From CAYTGM01 sp964437365 (GTDB lineage Bacteria > Sumerlaeota > Sumerlaeia > SLMS01), in the NCBI GenBank assembly GCA_964437365.1, contig CAYTGM010000003.1, positions 124,001-188,000 of the forward strand: 64,000 bases of DNA, given 5' to 3'. Under the pieces are notes generated by a model. That model worked only from the letters and a program-made list of their open reading frames with translations, did not search any database and was not told where the DNA came from. A program made the position numbers and the translations under genes. Positions 24,954-33,477 of the stretch are shown here, in pieces (position 1 is the first letter of the stretch; the number at the start of each line of letters is the position of its first letter).

Positions 24954-27470
24954 TTAGCGTAACATCCAGCCACTGGATGTAGGCTCAGGCTCCAAGGCGA
25001 ACCAGTCGAGGACCCTCTTCATAACTTCATTCCGGGCTTTTTCACCGGTAATGATCTCAAAGGGAAAGCTGAGATAGACGACCTTTCCCGCACCTGTGTT
25101 GGATCTGTCATATTGAAGGGCTGTGCCTCGATTGTCCGATGTTGTAAGGTTCACTAGAGACTGCCCGGAACTATTTGTAATCTGATCAGGAATAAGCACA
25201 TCAAAGGTTCCCCAGGCATCTCCACCAAACTGCATCTCTATACCGTCGAAGATTCCACCAAGGTTGTCTGCCAGGACATAGCGCCAGCGATAATCATCTG
25301 CAAGATAGACGGAACCTAGAATACCCCGATAGAAATCCTGATCGGCCTGGGGTCGAGACGTCCTCCCAAGATCCCATCCGATTTCTGAACCGGAAATGAA
25401 GTAATTTCCCCCATCATCTATATACGATTCAATAAGCGATTGCTCGGCGGAACTCAGTGTTTCATCAACGGTAGATTCATTTCCATTTAACCAGATAATG
25501 GCGTCGAATTCATAGGATGGATCATTGAGAACTGTGGGGAAAGCTTCGTTGGCACAGGACATATGTGTAATCGGATAAGCGGCAAGGGAGCTACCGTGGT
25601 CGGCAACGAAGTCATGGTTACGTCCGTTCGACCAGGAGTTCGAGTTCCATCGATCGAATGCATCTACGATGAGAACAAATTGGTCTGACGAACCTGCATA
25701 GACAGAGTAAATATCAGAAGGCAGACTTTCCACGGGCTCAGGACCGCCTGAGATAGCGACAGCTCTTACAAGTTTCAATCCTTCACCAATTAAGAGTGGG
25801 AAGTTGAAATCTATACTGCCCGGAGGAGGTGAGAGGACCTCTCCCAGAAGCGTCCATGAGTACCCCTGAGAGGACGTGTAGATGCGGTACCCGGCAGCAC
25901 TGGGAGACAATGACGGTTCAAAACGGACCGTACCAGTGTCAGTGCCATTCCAGACGACGGACTGCAAAACAGGTGGTGATGGAGGGACTGTGGTTCGAAA
26001 AGAGAATAGCTCTGACTCGACCACTTGCCCGCCGAGAGCCTCGTTGGTTGTGTAGGCGGAGTAAAGGGTTCCGGCCTCAAGACCTGTGATAGTCTTAGAA
26101 TGATTTAAGGTTCGGAGACTGTTGTCCATCAGCTCATTATTTACAGTACCAGGCTTTCCATATGTAATTTTTGTCGTCGAGGGCTTGGAAGTTTCCCAGA
26201 AAATATTGACAGAGCTAGAGCTCAATATCTCGACCTCTGGAATACCGGCTTTAAATTCAATCGTGGGATCAACCTGATCGCAGATCCATGCAAAGAAGGC
26301 GAGCAACCCTTCGTAGTTCTCATCTATACTCGGTTCAATATATGAAGCAGAAGGGGCGAAGCCACCCTGACCGGAGGTGTCTGGCTGAAGCTCGAACGTA
26401 ATTGTTGGAATTCCCAGAGTGGCATGAAAATAGTCGTTTGTAGATCCGCCAGCAGAATAATTGAGGGTCTGCGCCCAGGACCCGCCGAGGAAGTCTGTTC
26501 CGTTAACTTCTTCTATACGTCTTTCCATCTCTCGGACGAGGGGACCTGAGAAATCGAGGTTGGGAGGATCCGCTGTTGTATAAGCCCAATTGTGCATAAT
26601 CAGCTGACCATAGGTGTGATAGTTCAAGAATCCAATCAGGTTGTCTCCTCTGGAATCGACCCAATTCTTAAGGGCAATGTTCTCAGGTTCGGAGTTGGGT
26701 GAAGGTCCTCTATAAAGGTTGGAGGAGCTGTTGGAGCTTGCCTGCGTCCAGCGAAAATCCCAGTTTCGGTTCAAATCTACCCCAAAGGTCCCATCCCCAT
26801 TGACTCGCCGGTTTTTTCTCCAGAGGCGCTGATCGGTATGCGTATAGACAAAACCATCAGGGTTCGCAACAAGAATAACATACAACTCGAGCTTGTTGAT
26901 ATATTCAGTCGCTGGATCATCAGTGCCATAACTCTCAAGCAGTCGATCTATCATTCCATGTAGTGTAGCTCCACTGAGCCACTCACGGGCGTGCTGAAGA
27001 GAAATCAGGAGGACTTCAGGTTCATCTTCATCGCTCTCAACCTGATCACTGATTTTGATCATCCATACATCGCGGTTTTCATGACTCTTACCGAGAGACT
27101 GAAGACTGACAATATCCGGGTACTCGTTCACCCAGCGTTCCATTTCAGAAACATACTCGGCAAACGTCAAATACTCTGTACTTCCTTTCAGTGAATTCTT
27201 CAGAGAAGAATTTTCGTCCTTTGCTTCCATTAATATGAAGTCATTCGATTCAGCCCATCGGATTTCCTCTTTGGACATATAGACAAGAAGTCGATCGCCT
27301 TCAAACTCCCAGATATCCCAACCATCTTTGATGAGAGTGTTGACCTGCCCCGGCCAGGAAGGCTCAACCCAGTAAAGACTCCTCTCCAGATTATTCGCTG
27401 TCACCATTGTGCACAGTGAAGCAAAGATGATGAGTACCAGGTTTAGACATGTGATTCGATGAAGTTTCAT
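24954..27470 (-). CDS. Secreted M14-family zinc carboxypeptidase with fibronectin-like and C-terminal domains
   Basis: A secreted exopeptidase-type enzyme of 838 residues. A signal peptide (MKLHRITCLNLVLIIFASLC) is followed by a propeptide-like region with a YLTFAEYVSEMERW segment, then the M14 domain. Zinc ligands are in LQHAREWLSG (His and Glu) and in LNYHTYGQL (His); the catalytic glutamate is in TFELQPD. Two fibronectin-III-like stretches follow (about 410-500 and 505-590). The last ~220 residues resemble a ThuA/glutamine-amidotransferase-like fold (FDAIIWLNGNES, YIDDGGNYFISGSE). The ATG at 27470 is chosen for the signal peptide; an ATG at 27500 with AAAGG immediately before it is the alternative. 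It probably digests external peptides. Confidence 0.88.
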   Translation of the reverse strand: MKLHRITCLNLVLIIFASLCTMVTANNLERSLYWVEPSWPGQVNTLIKDGWDIWEFEGDRLLVYMSKEEIRWAESNDFILMEAKDENSSLKNSLKGSTEYLTFAEYVSEMERWVNEYPDIVSLQSLGKSHENRDVWMIKISDQVESDEDEPEVLLISLQHAREWLSGATLHGMIDRLLESYGTDDPATEYINKLELYVILVANPDGFVYTHTDQRLWRKNRRVNGDGTFGVDLNRNWDFRWTQASSNSSSNLYRGPSPNSEPENIALKNWVDSRGDNLIGFLNYHTYGQLIMHNWAYTTADPPNLDFSGPLVREMERRIEEVNGTDFLGGSWAQTLNYSAGGSTNDYFHATLGIPTITFELQPDTSGQGGFAPSASYIEPSIDENYEGLLAFFAWICDQVDPTIEFKAGIPEVEILSSSSVNIFWETSKPSTTKITYGKPGTVNNELMDNSLRTLNHSKTITGLEAGTLYSAYTTNEALGGQVVESELFSFRTTVPPSPPVLQSVVWNGTDTGTVRFEPSLSPSAAGYRIYTSSQGYSWTLLGEVLSPPPGSIDFNFPLLIGEGLKLVRAVAISGGPEPVESLPSDIYSVYAGSSDQFVLIVDAFDRWNSNSWSNGRNHDFVADHGSSLAAYPITHMSCANEAFPTVLNDPSYEFDAIIWLNGNESTVDETLSSAEQSLIESYIDDGGNYFISGSEIGWDLGRTSRPQADQDFYRGILGSVYLADDYRWRYVLADNLGGIFDGIEMQFGGDAWGTFDVLIPDQITNSSGQSLVNLTTSDNRGTALQYDRSNTGAGKVVYLSFPFEIITGEKARNEVMKRVLDWFALEPEPTSSGWMLR

Positions 27471-27731
27471 CAAGCAATTTTCAAATAATTTATTCAGCAT
27501 CCTTTAAGTCCACTCCTCTGACCAATATGACAACTGAAGATTATTCTGTCCGAGTTTCGCAACTGCTATCTCCCGCATCAGATTCTCTCGTTGGTTTATG
27601 CCTCTTCTGGTCGAGGATTTGAGCCTGGAGAGAAGGCTTTCTGATCACAGATGGACCCATGATTTCACTCGACGCGAACGCAGAGTCATCCATCATGCGC
27701 CAAGTACATTCACGAGGAAACCTTCAACTTT

Positions 27732-29996
27732 ATGACAAGTACTTCTGGTCTTATTCTTTTTTCACTCATATCAGGTCTCTTGGGTGGTGATTCTGATAAT
27801 CGCACTGCGGAAGAAATGGGAAATCAGGAAACACGGATTGAATCTCCCGCGCGACTCGCTCCCGTTGGCGAATTCACCTTTATTCATATGTCTGATACGC
27901 ATGTGAATCCTTTCTTCGAGCCGCTCTCCGATTACAGTGCCGAGAGAAGCTATCTCTGCATGAGAGAAGCCATTGGGCTGAAAGACTTGATGGTGGATGC
28001 TTATCGCGACCCAGATCTGATCTCCGATCCCGAGTTTCTGATCAATACCGGTGATGTTAGTGAATATGGCTTTCCAGGAATTACCCTGGGGGTCATCGAT
28101 GAATTTATGGAAGAACTCGAGATCCCTCAATTCTGGGTGGCAGGAAATCATGATAATACCTGGGTCACCGACACAGATCTCTTCAAGAAGCGTTATGGTG
28201 GACTCAATTATATGTTCGAGTATGAGGAAGTCTACTTTATCGGTCTGAATACGGCAACGATTCAGGATCCGGTGCCCTCGTTTTCACATGACACCCTTCA
28301 GTTTCTTGAAGAGACGCTGGATGACATTGATGAGGAAGATCCTGTAATTATTTTCTTTCATCATCCTATCAGTACAGGCGGGTTCGCTTCGGATTACGAG
28401 CAGCACCGTTTTCTCGACAGAGTTCGCAAGAATAACGTGGTAGCAGTTCTGGTTGGTCATACTCATTCAAGCCGTGTCGAAAAAATCGATGGAATTGATT
28501 TTGTCCATGGTGGATCAACCTTTTCAAAAGGCGCCGATAATTCAAAAGATGGGTTCAATATTGTCCACTTTGATAAAGATTTCATCACAATTGCTTTTAG
28601 ATTCTGTGAAACGGATCAGGTGACCGGCAAGCTCCTTCAGAAGCCAAGAGAATCAAAAACGGATTATCCAGAAATAGACATCTCTTCGCCATCTGAATAT
28701 GGCGTCTATACAGGTGACCGAATCTCCGTTTCTGCTTCTACCGATCTTTCTCGAGCTAACCTGCGAGCTGGAAGGGCTTTGCTGAATGGCGAAACTCCGG
28801 TAGACGCAGAGCTTTCTGGTGGCTCCTTGAAAGGTCGCATCCTCGAGAGAAATTTGAAAAATGGTGCACACTATTTGAAGGTTGAGTTCGATTCCTCAAC
28901 CGAGACTTATAATCGTACAATCCCATTCTTTGTGGATCGGGATGAAGACAACACAGAGGGTGTTGCCAAATGGAGAAAGCAGCTGGACGGAGGGATCAAG
29001 GCGAATCCCTTTATTTATGATGAGACCGTCTATGTACCTTCAACAACAGGAAAGCTTTATGCATTAAAACAGTCGAGTGGCAGTACCCGCTGGACATTTG
29101 AAGCGGGTGGTGAAATTGTTTCAACTCCTATCGATTATCTGGGGTATATACTCTTTGGCTCGGGTGATGGTCGGTTTTACTCCGTGTCAGACTCAGGGGA
29201 GTTATCCTGGGACTTTCCTACCGAAGCGGGGATTTTCTCTTCACCAGTTGTCGATGATGATTATGTCTATTTCGGTAACAACGCTGGCGAAGTGTATGCC
29301 ATCGACGCATTCACGGGACGTTTGCGATGGGTGAATAAGGATGCTCAATACAGTGTGGAAGCTCCAGTAACACTAAATGCCTCTCATGTAATCTTCGGGG
29401 CCTGGGATGGATATGTCTATGCGCTTGATAAAGAGACAGGTGAGACGATCTGGAAGCAAGGCTCGGCCATGAATATGGAGAGGAAGAGCGAGGGAAGCTA
29501 CTTCACACGATACTATGGTCCTGCCGATGCCCCGGGCGCAGTGATCAATGACTATATCTACTACCCGGACAGAGGTTATCGCCTGGGGAAATATGACTTG
29601 GAAGGCAACTTCCTAGGAAGTGTCACTCAAGACGTCACAGCCATCACAGATGTCCCTGGCACAGGCTTGTTTATTCGTCGCGTCTCAAATCCTCCCCAGA
29701 TGATCTCAACAGAAGGGGATGTTCTTTGGGAGGGATCAACTACATTGGGTCGAATACCAGCCCCGGCAACCTACAAATATAATAAGATCTACGCATTGAC
29801 GAGCACTGGACAGCTGGAAGTTTATGAAGCCTCATCAGGTCAGAAACTCTGGGATTATAAAGTCACGCCCGACCTCTATGTCTTTTCTTCTCCCGCCGTT
29901 GACATTGACGAGAATGTCTACACAACGGATATCGATGGCTGGGTAACGTGTATTCAGCCTCCTAAAGTTCTAAGAGAGCTTGGCAATGTGTGGTGA
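27732..29996 (+). CDS. Exported metallophosphoesterase with PQQ-like beta-propeller domain
   Basis: 754 residues. A short N-terminal hydrophobic stretch (GLILFSLISGLLGG) suggests export. Residues about 45-300 are a calcineurin-type metallophosphoesterase with all metal motifs: FIHMSDTHVN, INTGDVSEYG, WVAGNHDNTW, FFHHPIS and VGHTHSSR. A linker domain (about 315-410) precedes PQQ-type beta-propeller repeats to the end, seen in VYVPSTTGKLYALKQSSG, VYFGNNAGEVYAIDAFTGRL and VYALDKETGETIW. PQQ-like repeats here are probably structural. The substrate is unknown; phosphodiesters or cell-wall polymers are possible. It ends at a strong terminator. Confidence 0.88.
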   Translation: MTSTSGLILFSLISGLLGGDSDNRTAEEMGNQETRIESPARLAPVGEFTFIHMSDTHVNPFFEPLSDYSAERSYLCMREAIGLKDLMVDAYRDPDLISDPEFLINTGDVSEYGFPGITLGVIDEFMEELEIPQFWVAGNHDNTWVTDTDLFKKRYGGLNYMFEYEEVYFIGLNTATIQDPVPSFSHDTLQFLEETLDDIDEEDPVIIFFHHPISTGGFASDYEQHRFLDRVRKNNVVAVLVGHTHSSRVEKIDGIDFVHGGSTFSKGADNSKDGFNIVHFDKDFITIAFRFCETDQVTGKLLQKPRESKTDYPEIDISSPSEYGVYTGDRISVSASTDLSRANLRAGRALLNGETPVDAELSGGSLKGRILERNLKNGAHYLKVEFDSSTETYNRTIPFFVDRDEDNTEGVAKWRKQLDGGIKANPFIYDETVYVPSTTGKLYALKQSSGSTRWTFEAGGEIVSTPIDYLGYILFGSGDGRFYSVSDSGELSWDFPTEAGIFSSPVVDDDYVYFGNNAGEVYAIDAFTGRLRWVNKDAQYSVEAPVTLNASHVIFGAWDGYVYALDKETGETIWKQGSAMNMERKSEGSYFTRYYGPADAPGAVINDYIYYPDRGYRLGKYDLEGNFLGSVTQDVTAITDVPGTGLFIRRVSNPPQMISTEGDVLWEGSTTLGRIPAPATYKYNKIYALTSTGQLEVYEASSGQKLWDYKVTPDLYVFSSPAVDIDENVYTTDIDGWVTCIQPPKVLRELGNVW

Positions 29997-30040
29997 AAAG
30001 TTTCCGGGTTCTGAGCAGTCCACAACGATCTATTAAAAGC

Positions 30041-30079
30041 GAAGAGAGCGCTCGAAATTGAGCGCTCTCTTCCTTTTCT
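30041..30079. terminator. Bidirectional rho-independent terminator
   Basis: A perfect 13-bp stem (GAAGAGAGCGCTC at 30041-30053, complement at 30060-30072) with a 6-base loop is followed by CTTTTC on the plus strand and by GCTTTTAATA on the minus strand. It sits between the convergent metallophosphoesterase and thioredoxin-like genes and serves both. Confidence 0.88.
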
Positions 30080-30101
30080 CAAGACTGTGAACTCTGAAAC
30101 C

Positions 30102-31910
30102 CTACGGGATTGAAGCGGTTCTATCTTCCAGAAGCTTGTCCATCTCAGCTTCGACATCAATGGAAGCCGGATGGCCTCGCCAGGTTATTTCTCCGGCCTG
30201 GTTAATTAACAAGGCTGTTGGCACTCCGCTTACACCGTAAGCCTTGACGGCGTCACTCCCCCAGCCTGGACCTCCTTCTTCAGCCCAATAGTGAGTTACC
30301 GCATCCCAACCTTTATCAGCAACATGAGCTTTAAGGGTACTCATATCATTGTCTATGCTGACTGCAACGATTTCTGCTTTATCACCCCAATCAGCTGAGC
30401 GTTCTTCAAGAATCTTTTGATTCTTTGCCATTGGGTCCTGGCAGGGGCCGCACCACGTTGCCCAGAATTCAAGGAAGATTACTTTTCCTTTGTGCTCAGA
30501 GAGTGACTTCACATCGCCTGTATTCATGCTGACAAGTGTGAGGTCGACCATCTGGTCACCTTCACCTGGTGGCAACTCAACAGATTGTGTATAGATCTCT
30601 GAGGCATCCAGGACTTTGAAATCTGCCAGATTTTTCCGATCTACTTTGATCAGGAATTTGTGGCCATCTCCAACCTTGAGTTCGTCCAGTTCTATGACTC
30701 CGTCGGATGGAACCCGCCCGCCATCGATGGGGACTCGCAGGCGACTTTTCTCATCATAGTAAGTGATTTCGTAGTTCGCACCCTCAGCGGGTTCACCAGA
30801 TCTCCTCACAAACGTGATCTTTGCTTTGCCTTCACCCTTAAAGTCTTTCGGAGATTTCTTGTCATACTTGACCGTAACGGTTTCATGATCTCCCGCTTTC
30901 AGCTCAATTGACTTTGATTCTGAAAAATGGGAATAAGATTGACGATCCCAAACCCTTCCCTTCTCACCTGCAGAGAACGAGATGCTATAGGAACCAGGAG
31001 CAAGATGATCCCATTCTGCGTTGATAGACTCTGCAGAGGTACTTCTTTCAGAAATGACGCCGACCATCGCCCCTTTTGAGCCACCATCAGTTCCTCGGGT
31101 TTCTATGGTGCGGCTTAGTAAGATATTGGATTCTCCAATACCAAATTCTTCTCTCTGTTCATCTGTGATTTCAAAGGAGGCACTGACTTTTCCCGTTTCG
31201 GGGATCGTCATCGTATATCGACCTTCCTCAAAATCATCGAGAGTCACGCCATTTGCACGGAGGTTATAGACCTGACCGGGATTGGAGTAGACGAAATAAA
31301 GCGGGTCTGTATCCGCTGGTACGGTAATTTTGAACTCGCTACTGGAAATCTTTTCAGGATTAAAAAGATTAATTTGGCCTGGATAATTTTCGAATTCCAG
31401 GTATCTCGGGATATTTGAGTGCACAAAATCCTGAACAGTAACTATTAATTGTTCTTCATCACTTATTGCTCCGCCAGCCGGATTGGAAATCTCAACAATA
31501 TATTCGAGCCCCTTTTCCAGAGTGATAGAGACCTTCCCATCATCGTCTGGAAGTGCTGTACTTTGCTTCCCGAAGCCATATCCCTTTGCGGACGCATAGA
31601 GAGTCATCGACTCTGCCATTTTAAGGAGGGGGCTGGCGGACTTGTCAAAATGAACAATGCCCTCATCATTTGTATATAATGATTGTGCAGGCATCTCGTG
31701 ATTTCTGATCATCAGTTTCGCCGTGACTTCGGCACCTGAGATTGGATTCCCTTCACCATCAACCACAGTAATTTTTGTATCTTTGGTTTTTTCTTTCTCT
31801 GCCTCTAGAGCCTGAGCACTAAATGGTGTTGTTGATAACATCCCCATACAGGTCAGGGCAAAACTCCCCGCCTTGAGCTGGCGGAGTCCTCGATTCTGAA
31901 TATACCTCAC
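30102..31910 (-). CDS. Exported TlpA-like thioredoxin-fold protein with Ig-like N-terminal domains
   Basis: 602 residues. A signal peptide (SFALTCMGMLSTTPFSAQA) leads into a carboxypeptidase-regulatory-like Ig domain (VVDGEGNPISGAEVTAKL) and further beta-rich regions to about residue 440. The C-terminal domain, about 455-600, is a TlpA/ResA-type thioredoxin fold with the redox pair in FWATWCGPCQDP (about residue 480) and the cis-proline segment VSGVPTALLIN. It probably reduces or exchanges disulphides outside the cytoplasm. A sigma70-like promoter lies just upstream (31942-31969). It converges with the metallophosphoesterase gene. Confidence 0.86.
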   Translation of the reverse strand: MRYIQNRGLRQLKAGSFALTCMGMLSTTPFSAQALEAEKEKTKDTKITVVDGEGNPISGAEVTAKLMIRNHEMPAQSLYTNDEGIVHFDKSASPLLKMAESMTLYASAKGYGFGKQSTALPDDDGKVSITLEKGLEYIVEISNPAGGAISDEEQLIVTVQDFVHSNIPRYLEFENYPGQINLFNPEKISSSEFKITVPADTDPLYFVYSNPGQVYNLRANGVTLDDFEEGRYTMTIPETGKVSASFEITDEQREEFGIGESNILLSRTIETRGTDGGSKGAMVGVISERSTSAESINAEWDHLAPGSYSISFSAGEKGRVWDRQSYSHFSESKSIELKAGDHETVTVKYDKKSPKDFKGEGKAKITFVRRSGEPAEGANYEITYYDEKSRLRVPIDGGRVPSDGVIELDELKVGDGHKFLIKVDRKNLADFKVLDASEIYTQSVELPPGEGDQMVDLTLVSMNTGDVKSLSEHKGKVIFLEFWATWCGPCQDPMAKNQKILEERSADWGDKAEIVAVSIDNDMSTLKAHVADKGWDAVTHYWAEEGGPGWGSDAVKAYGVSGVPTALLINQAGEITWRGHPASIDVEAEMDKLLEDRTASIP

Positions 31911-31941
31911 AATTAACCTCTTTCTATTCTTGTTTGAGTCT

Positions 31942-31973
31942 AATATAAACAGATCCCTGTTTTTGTAAACAGG
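31942..31973 (-). promoter_or_regulatory. Sigma70-like promoter overlapped by a palindrome
   Basis: On the minus strand, TTTACA (31964-31969) and TATATT (31942-31947) are separated by 16 bases, about 30 bp before the thioredoxin-like gene. The palindrome CCTGTTT-N4-AAACAGG (31956-31973) covers the -35 box and part of the spacer, so it could be an operator. It could also act as a weak terminator for the gene upstream. Confidence 0.5.
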
Positions 31974-32010
31974 TTTGTTTCTCGATGAAAAAACGATCAG
32001 GTCCGTTCAG

Positions 32011-33477
32011 TCAGTTATTAGACCAATGCTTTTCGAGGAAGGGGTGATCTTTAACTTCATGGTGCTCAAAACCAGCTGCTGCCTCCAGAATGGTCTCCAC
32101 GAAATCCAAAGAACCACCAAGAACAGGGCTGATCAGCTTTCCTGTGTCTTTTCTCAATTGATCAAGAGTCAGGTCATCAATGAAACGTTCATCATACTTC
32201 CGGAGACAGTTTCCGGGAATAAGAAACTGATCATAAAAAGGTGTGTGTTTGATGGTTTTTCCGATGTCTGCGCCTGTCAGCAAACCGGTCACATGGATAC
32301 TCTCTCCGAATACAGTGTTCGTAACCGGAATGACATCGATCTTGATTCCTTTGCATTTTTCGCAAAGATTGATAATTCTTTCAAGCACGGGTGGACTGAG
32401 AGTAGAAGTGATCGCTGCAACACGCCATTCCTTGTTAATACTCGGAGGGAGAATGCGTCGCGCCTTATTGATGTCCTTATAGAAGTGATAGACCATTCCG
32501 ACACCATTTTCCAGTTGGGGAAGGTCGGGGTACTTGCTATACGATGGTGCTTTGCGCCCGGCGATCAAATACCATTCGTCGGCAAGCATCGCGACAGGTT
32601 CTCCGTATTCTTCTTCGATCGCACGCAGACGGGGACGTATAGCTTTCAAGAATTTATTGGCGTAAACATTATCAACGGGTTTAAGGTCAGGAAGCCCGTC
32701 TCTCCACTTGGTCATCCCAAGAGGGACAATAGCGATACTTTGAACAGTGGGATAGAAGCCGAGTAACGTATCAAGGGTTCGGTCAAGCTCTTCACCGTCA
32801 TTGTGTTCAGGACACAAAACGATCTGCGTGTGGATCTGAATTCTATTCTTGTGGAAGAACTCAAGGAGCTCAAGCATCGGTCGCGCTTTTTTCAAACCGA
32901 GCAGCCACTTTCTGATCTCCTCATCAATAGCATGGACGGACAGAAAGAGTGGGGAGAGCCTTTGCTCTGCTATACGTTCCAGGTCTGAATCTTTCAGGTT
33001 CATACCTGTTATATAGCTCCCCTGCATAAAGCTCAGACGATAGTCTTCATCCTTTACATAGAGCGACTTTCGCATGTTGTCCGGGAGCTGGTGGACAAAA
33101 CAGAAGACACAATTGCAGCCACAATTCTGAGTGGTGAACTGCTCCACTTCAAGTCCGAGGAAATCTTCAGGAGTCTCTTTCTCAAGATAAACTTCCTGCT
33201 TTTCTCCTTCTTCTCGAGAATAGACAATTTCTACTTCTTCCTCTGCGCTGTGAAAAAAGAAATCAACAGTGTCCCTGATTTCATGATCATTTACTGTATA
33301 GATGATGTCTCCAACTTTGAGGCCTGCTTCTTCCGCAAGCGACCCTTCATGGACATAGGAAACTGTTACACCCGCGGGCATTTCTGCCACCGCCACGCTG
33401 GCAGGGATCGTCAGCTGTGGATCGTGCCGTGAGAGTCTTTCTCTCAGAGTTCTACTTTGCTGCTTTTTATCACTCAA
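32011..33477 (-). CDS. DUF512 radical SAM protein with N-terminal PDZ domain
   Basis: 488 residues from the chosen start. Residues about 30-90 form a PDZ-like domain (VHEGSLAEEAGLKVGDIIYTVND). The radical SAM cluster motif CxxxCxxC is in NCGCNCVFCFVHQLP (about residue 120), followed by SYITGMNLKDSDLERI. The DUF512 C-terminal half is clear (LCPEHNDGEELDRTL, GMTKWRDGLPDL, VTGLLTGADIG). Family function is not established. I chose the TTG at 33475-33477: GGAG lies eight bases upstream and the codon overlaps the stop of the propeller gene, a typical coupled start. An ATG at 33522 would overlap that gene by 53 bp. Confidence 0.85.
   Translation of the reverse strand: MSDKKQQSRTLRERLSRHDPQLTIPASVAVAEMPAGVTVSYVHEGSLAEEAGLKVGDIIYTVNDHEIRDTVDFFFHSAEEEVEIVYSREEGEKQEVYLEKETPEDFLGLEVEQFTTQNCGCNCVFCFVHQLPDNMRKSLYVKDEDYRLSFMQGSYITGMNLKDSDLERIAEQRLSPLFLSVHAIDEEIRKWLLGLKKARPMLELLEFFHKNRIQIHTQIVLCPEHNDGEELDRTLDTLLGFYPTVQSIAIVPLGMTKWRDGLPDLKPVDNVYANKFLKAIRPRLRAIEEEYGEPVAMLADEWYLIAGRKAPSYSKYPDLPQLENGVGMVYHFYKDINKARRILPPSINKEWRVAAITSTLSPPVLERIINLCEKCKGIKIDVIPVTNTVFGESIHVTGLLTGADIGKTIKHTPFYDQFLIPGNCLRKYDERFIDDLTLDQLRKDTGKLISPVLGGSLDFVETILEAAAGFEHHEVKDHPFLEKHWSNN

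Noticed and set aside
31975..32766. 263-codon open frame on the plus strand
   Set aside because: It lies opposite the well-supported radical SAM gene and its protein has no coherent family signature; an antisense shadow.
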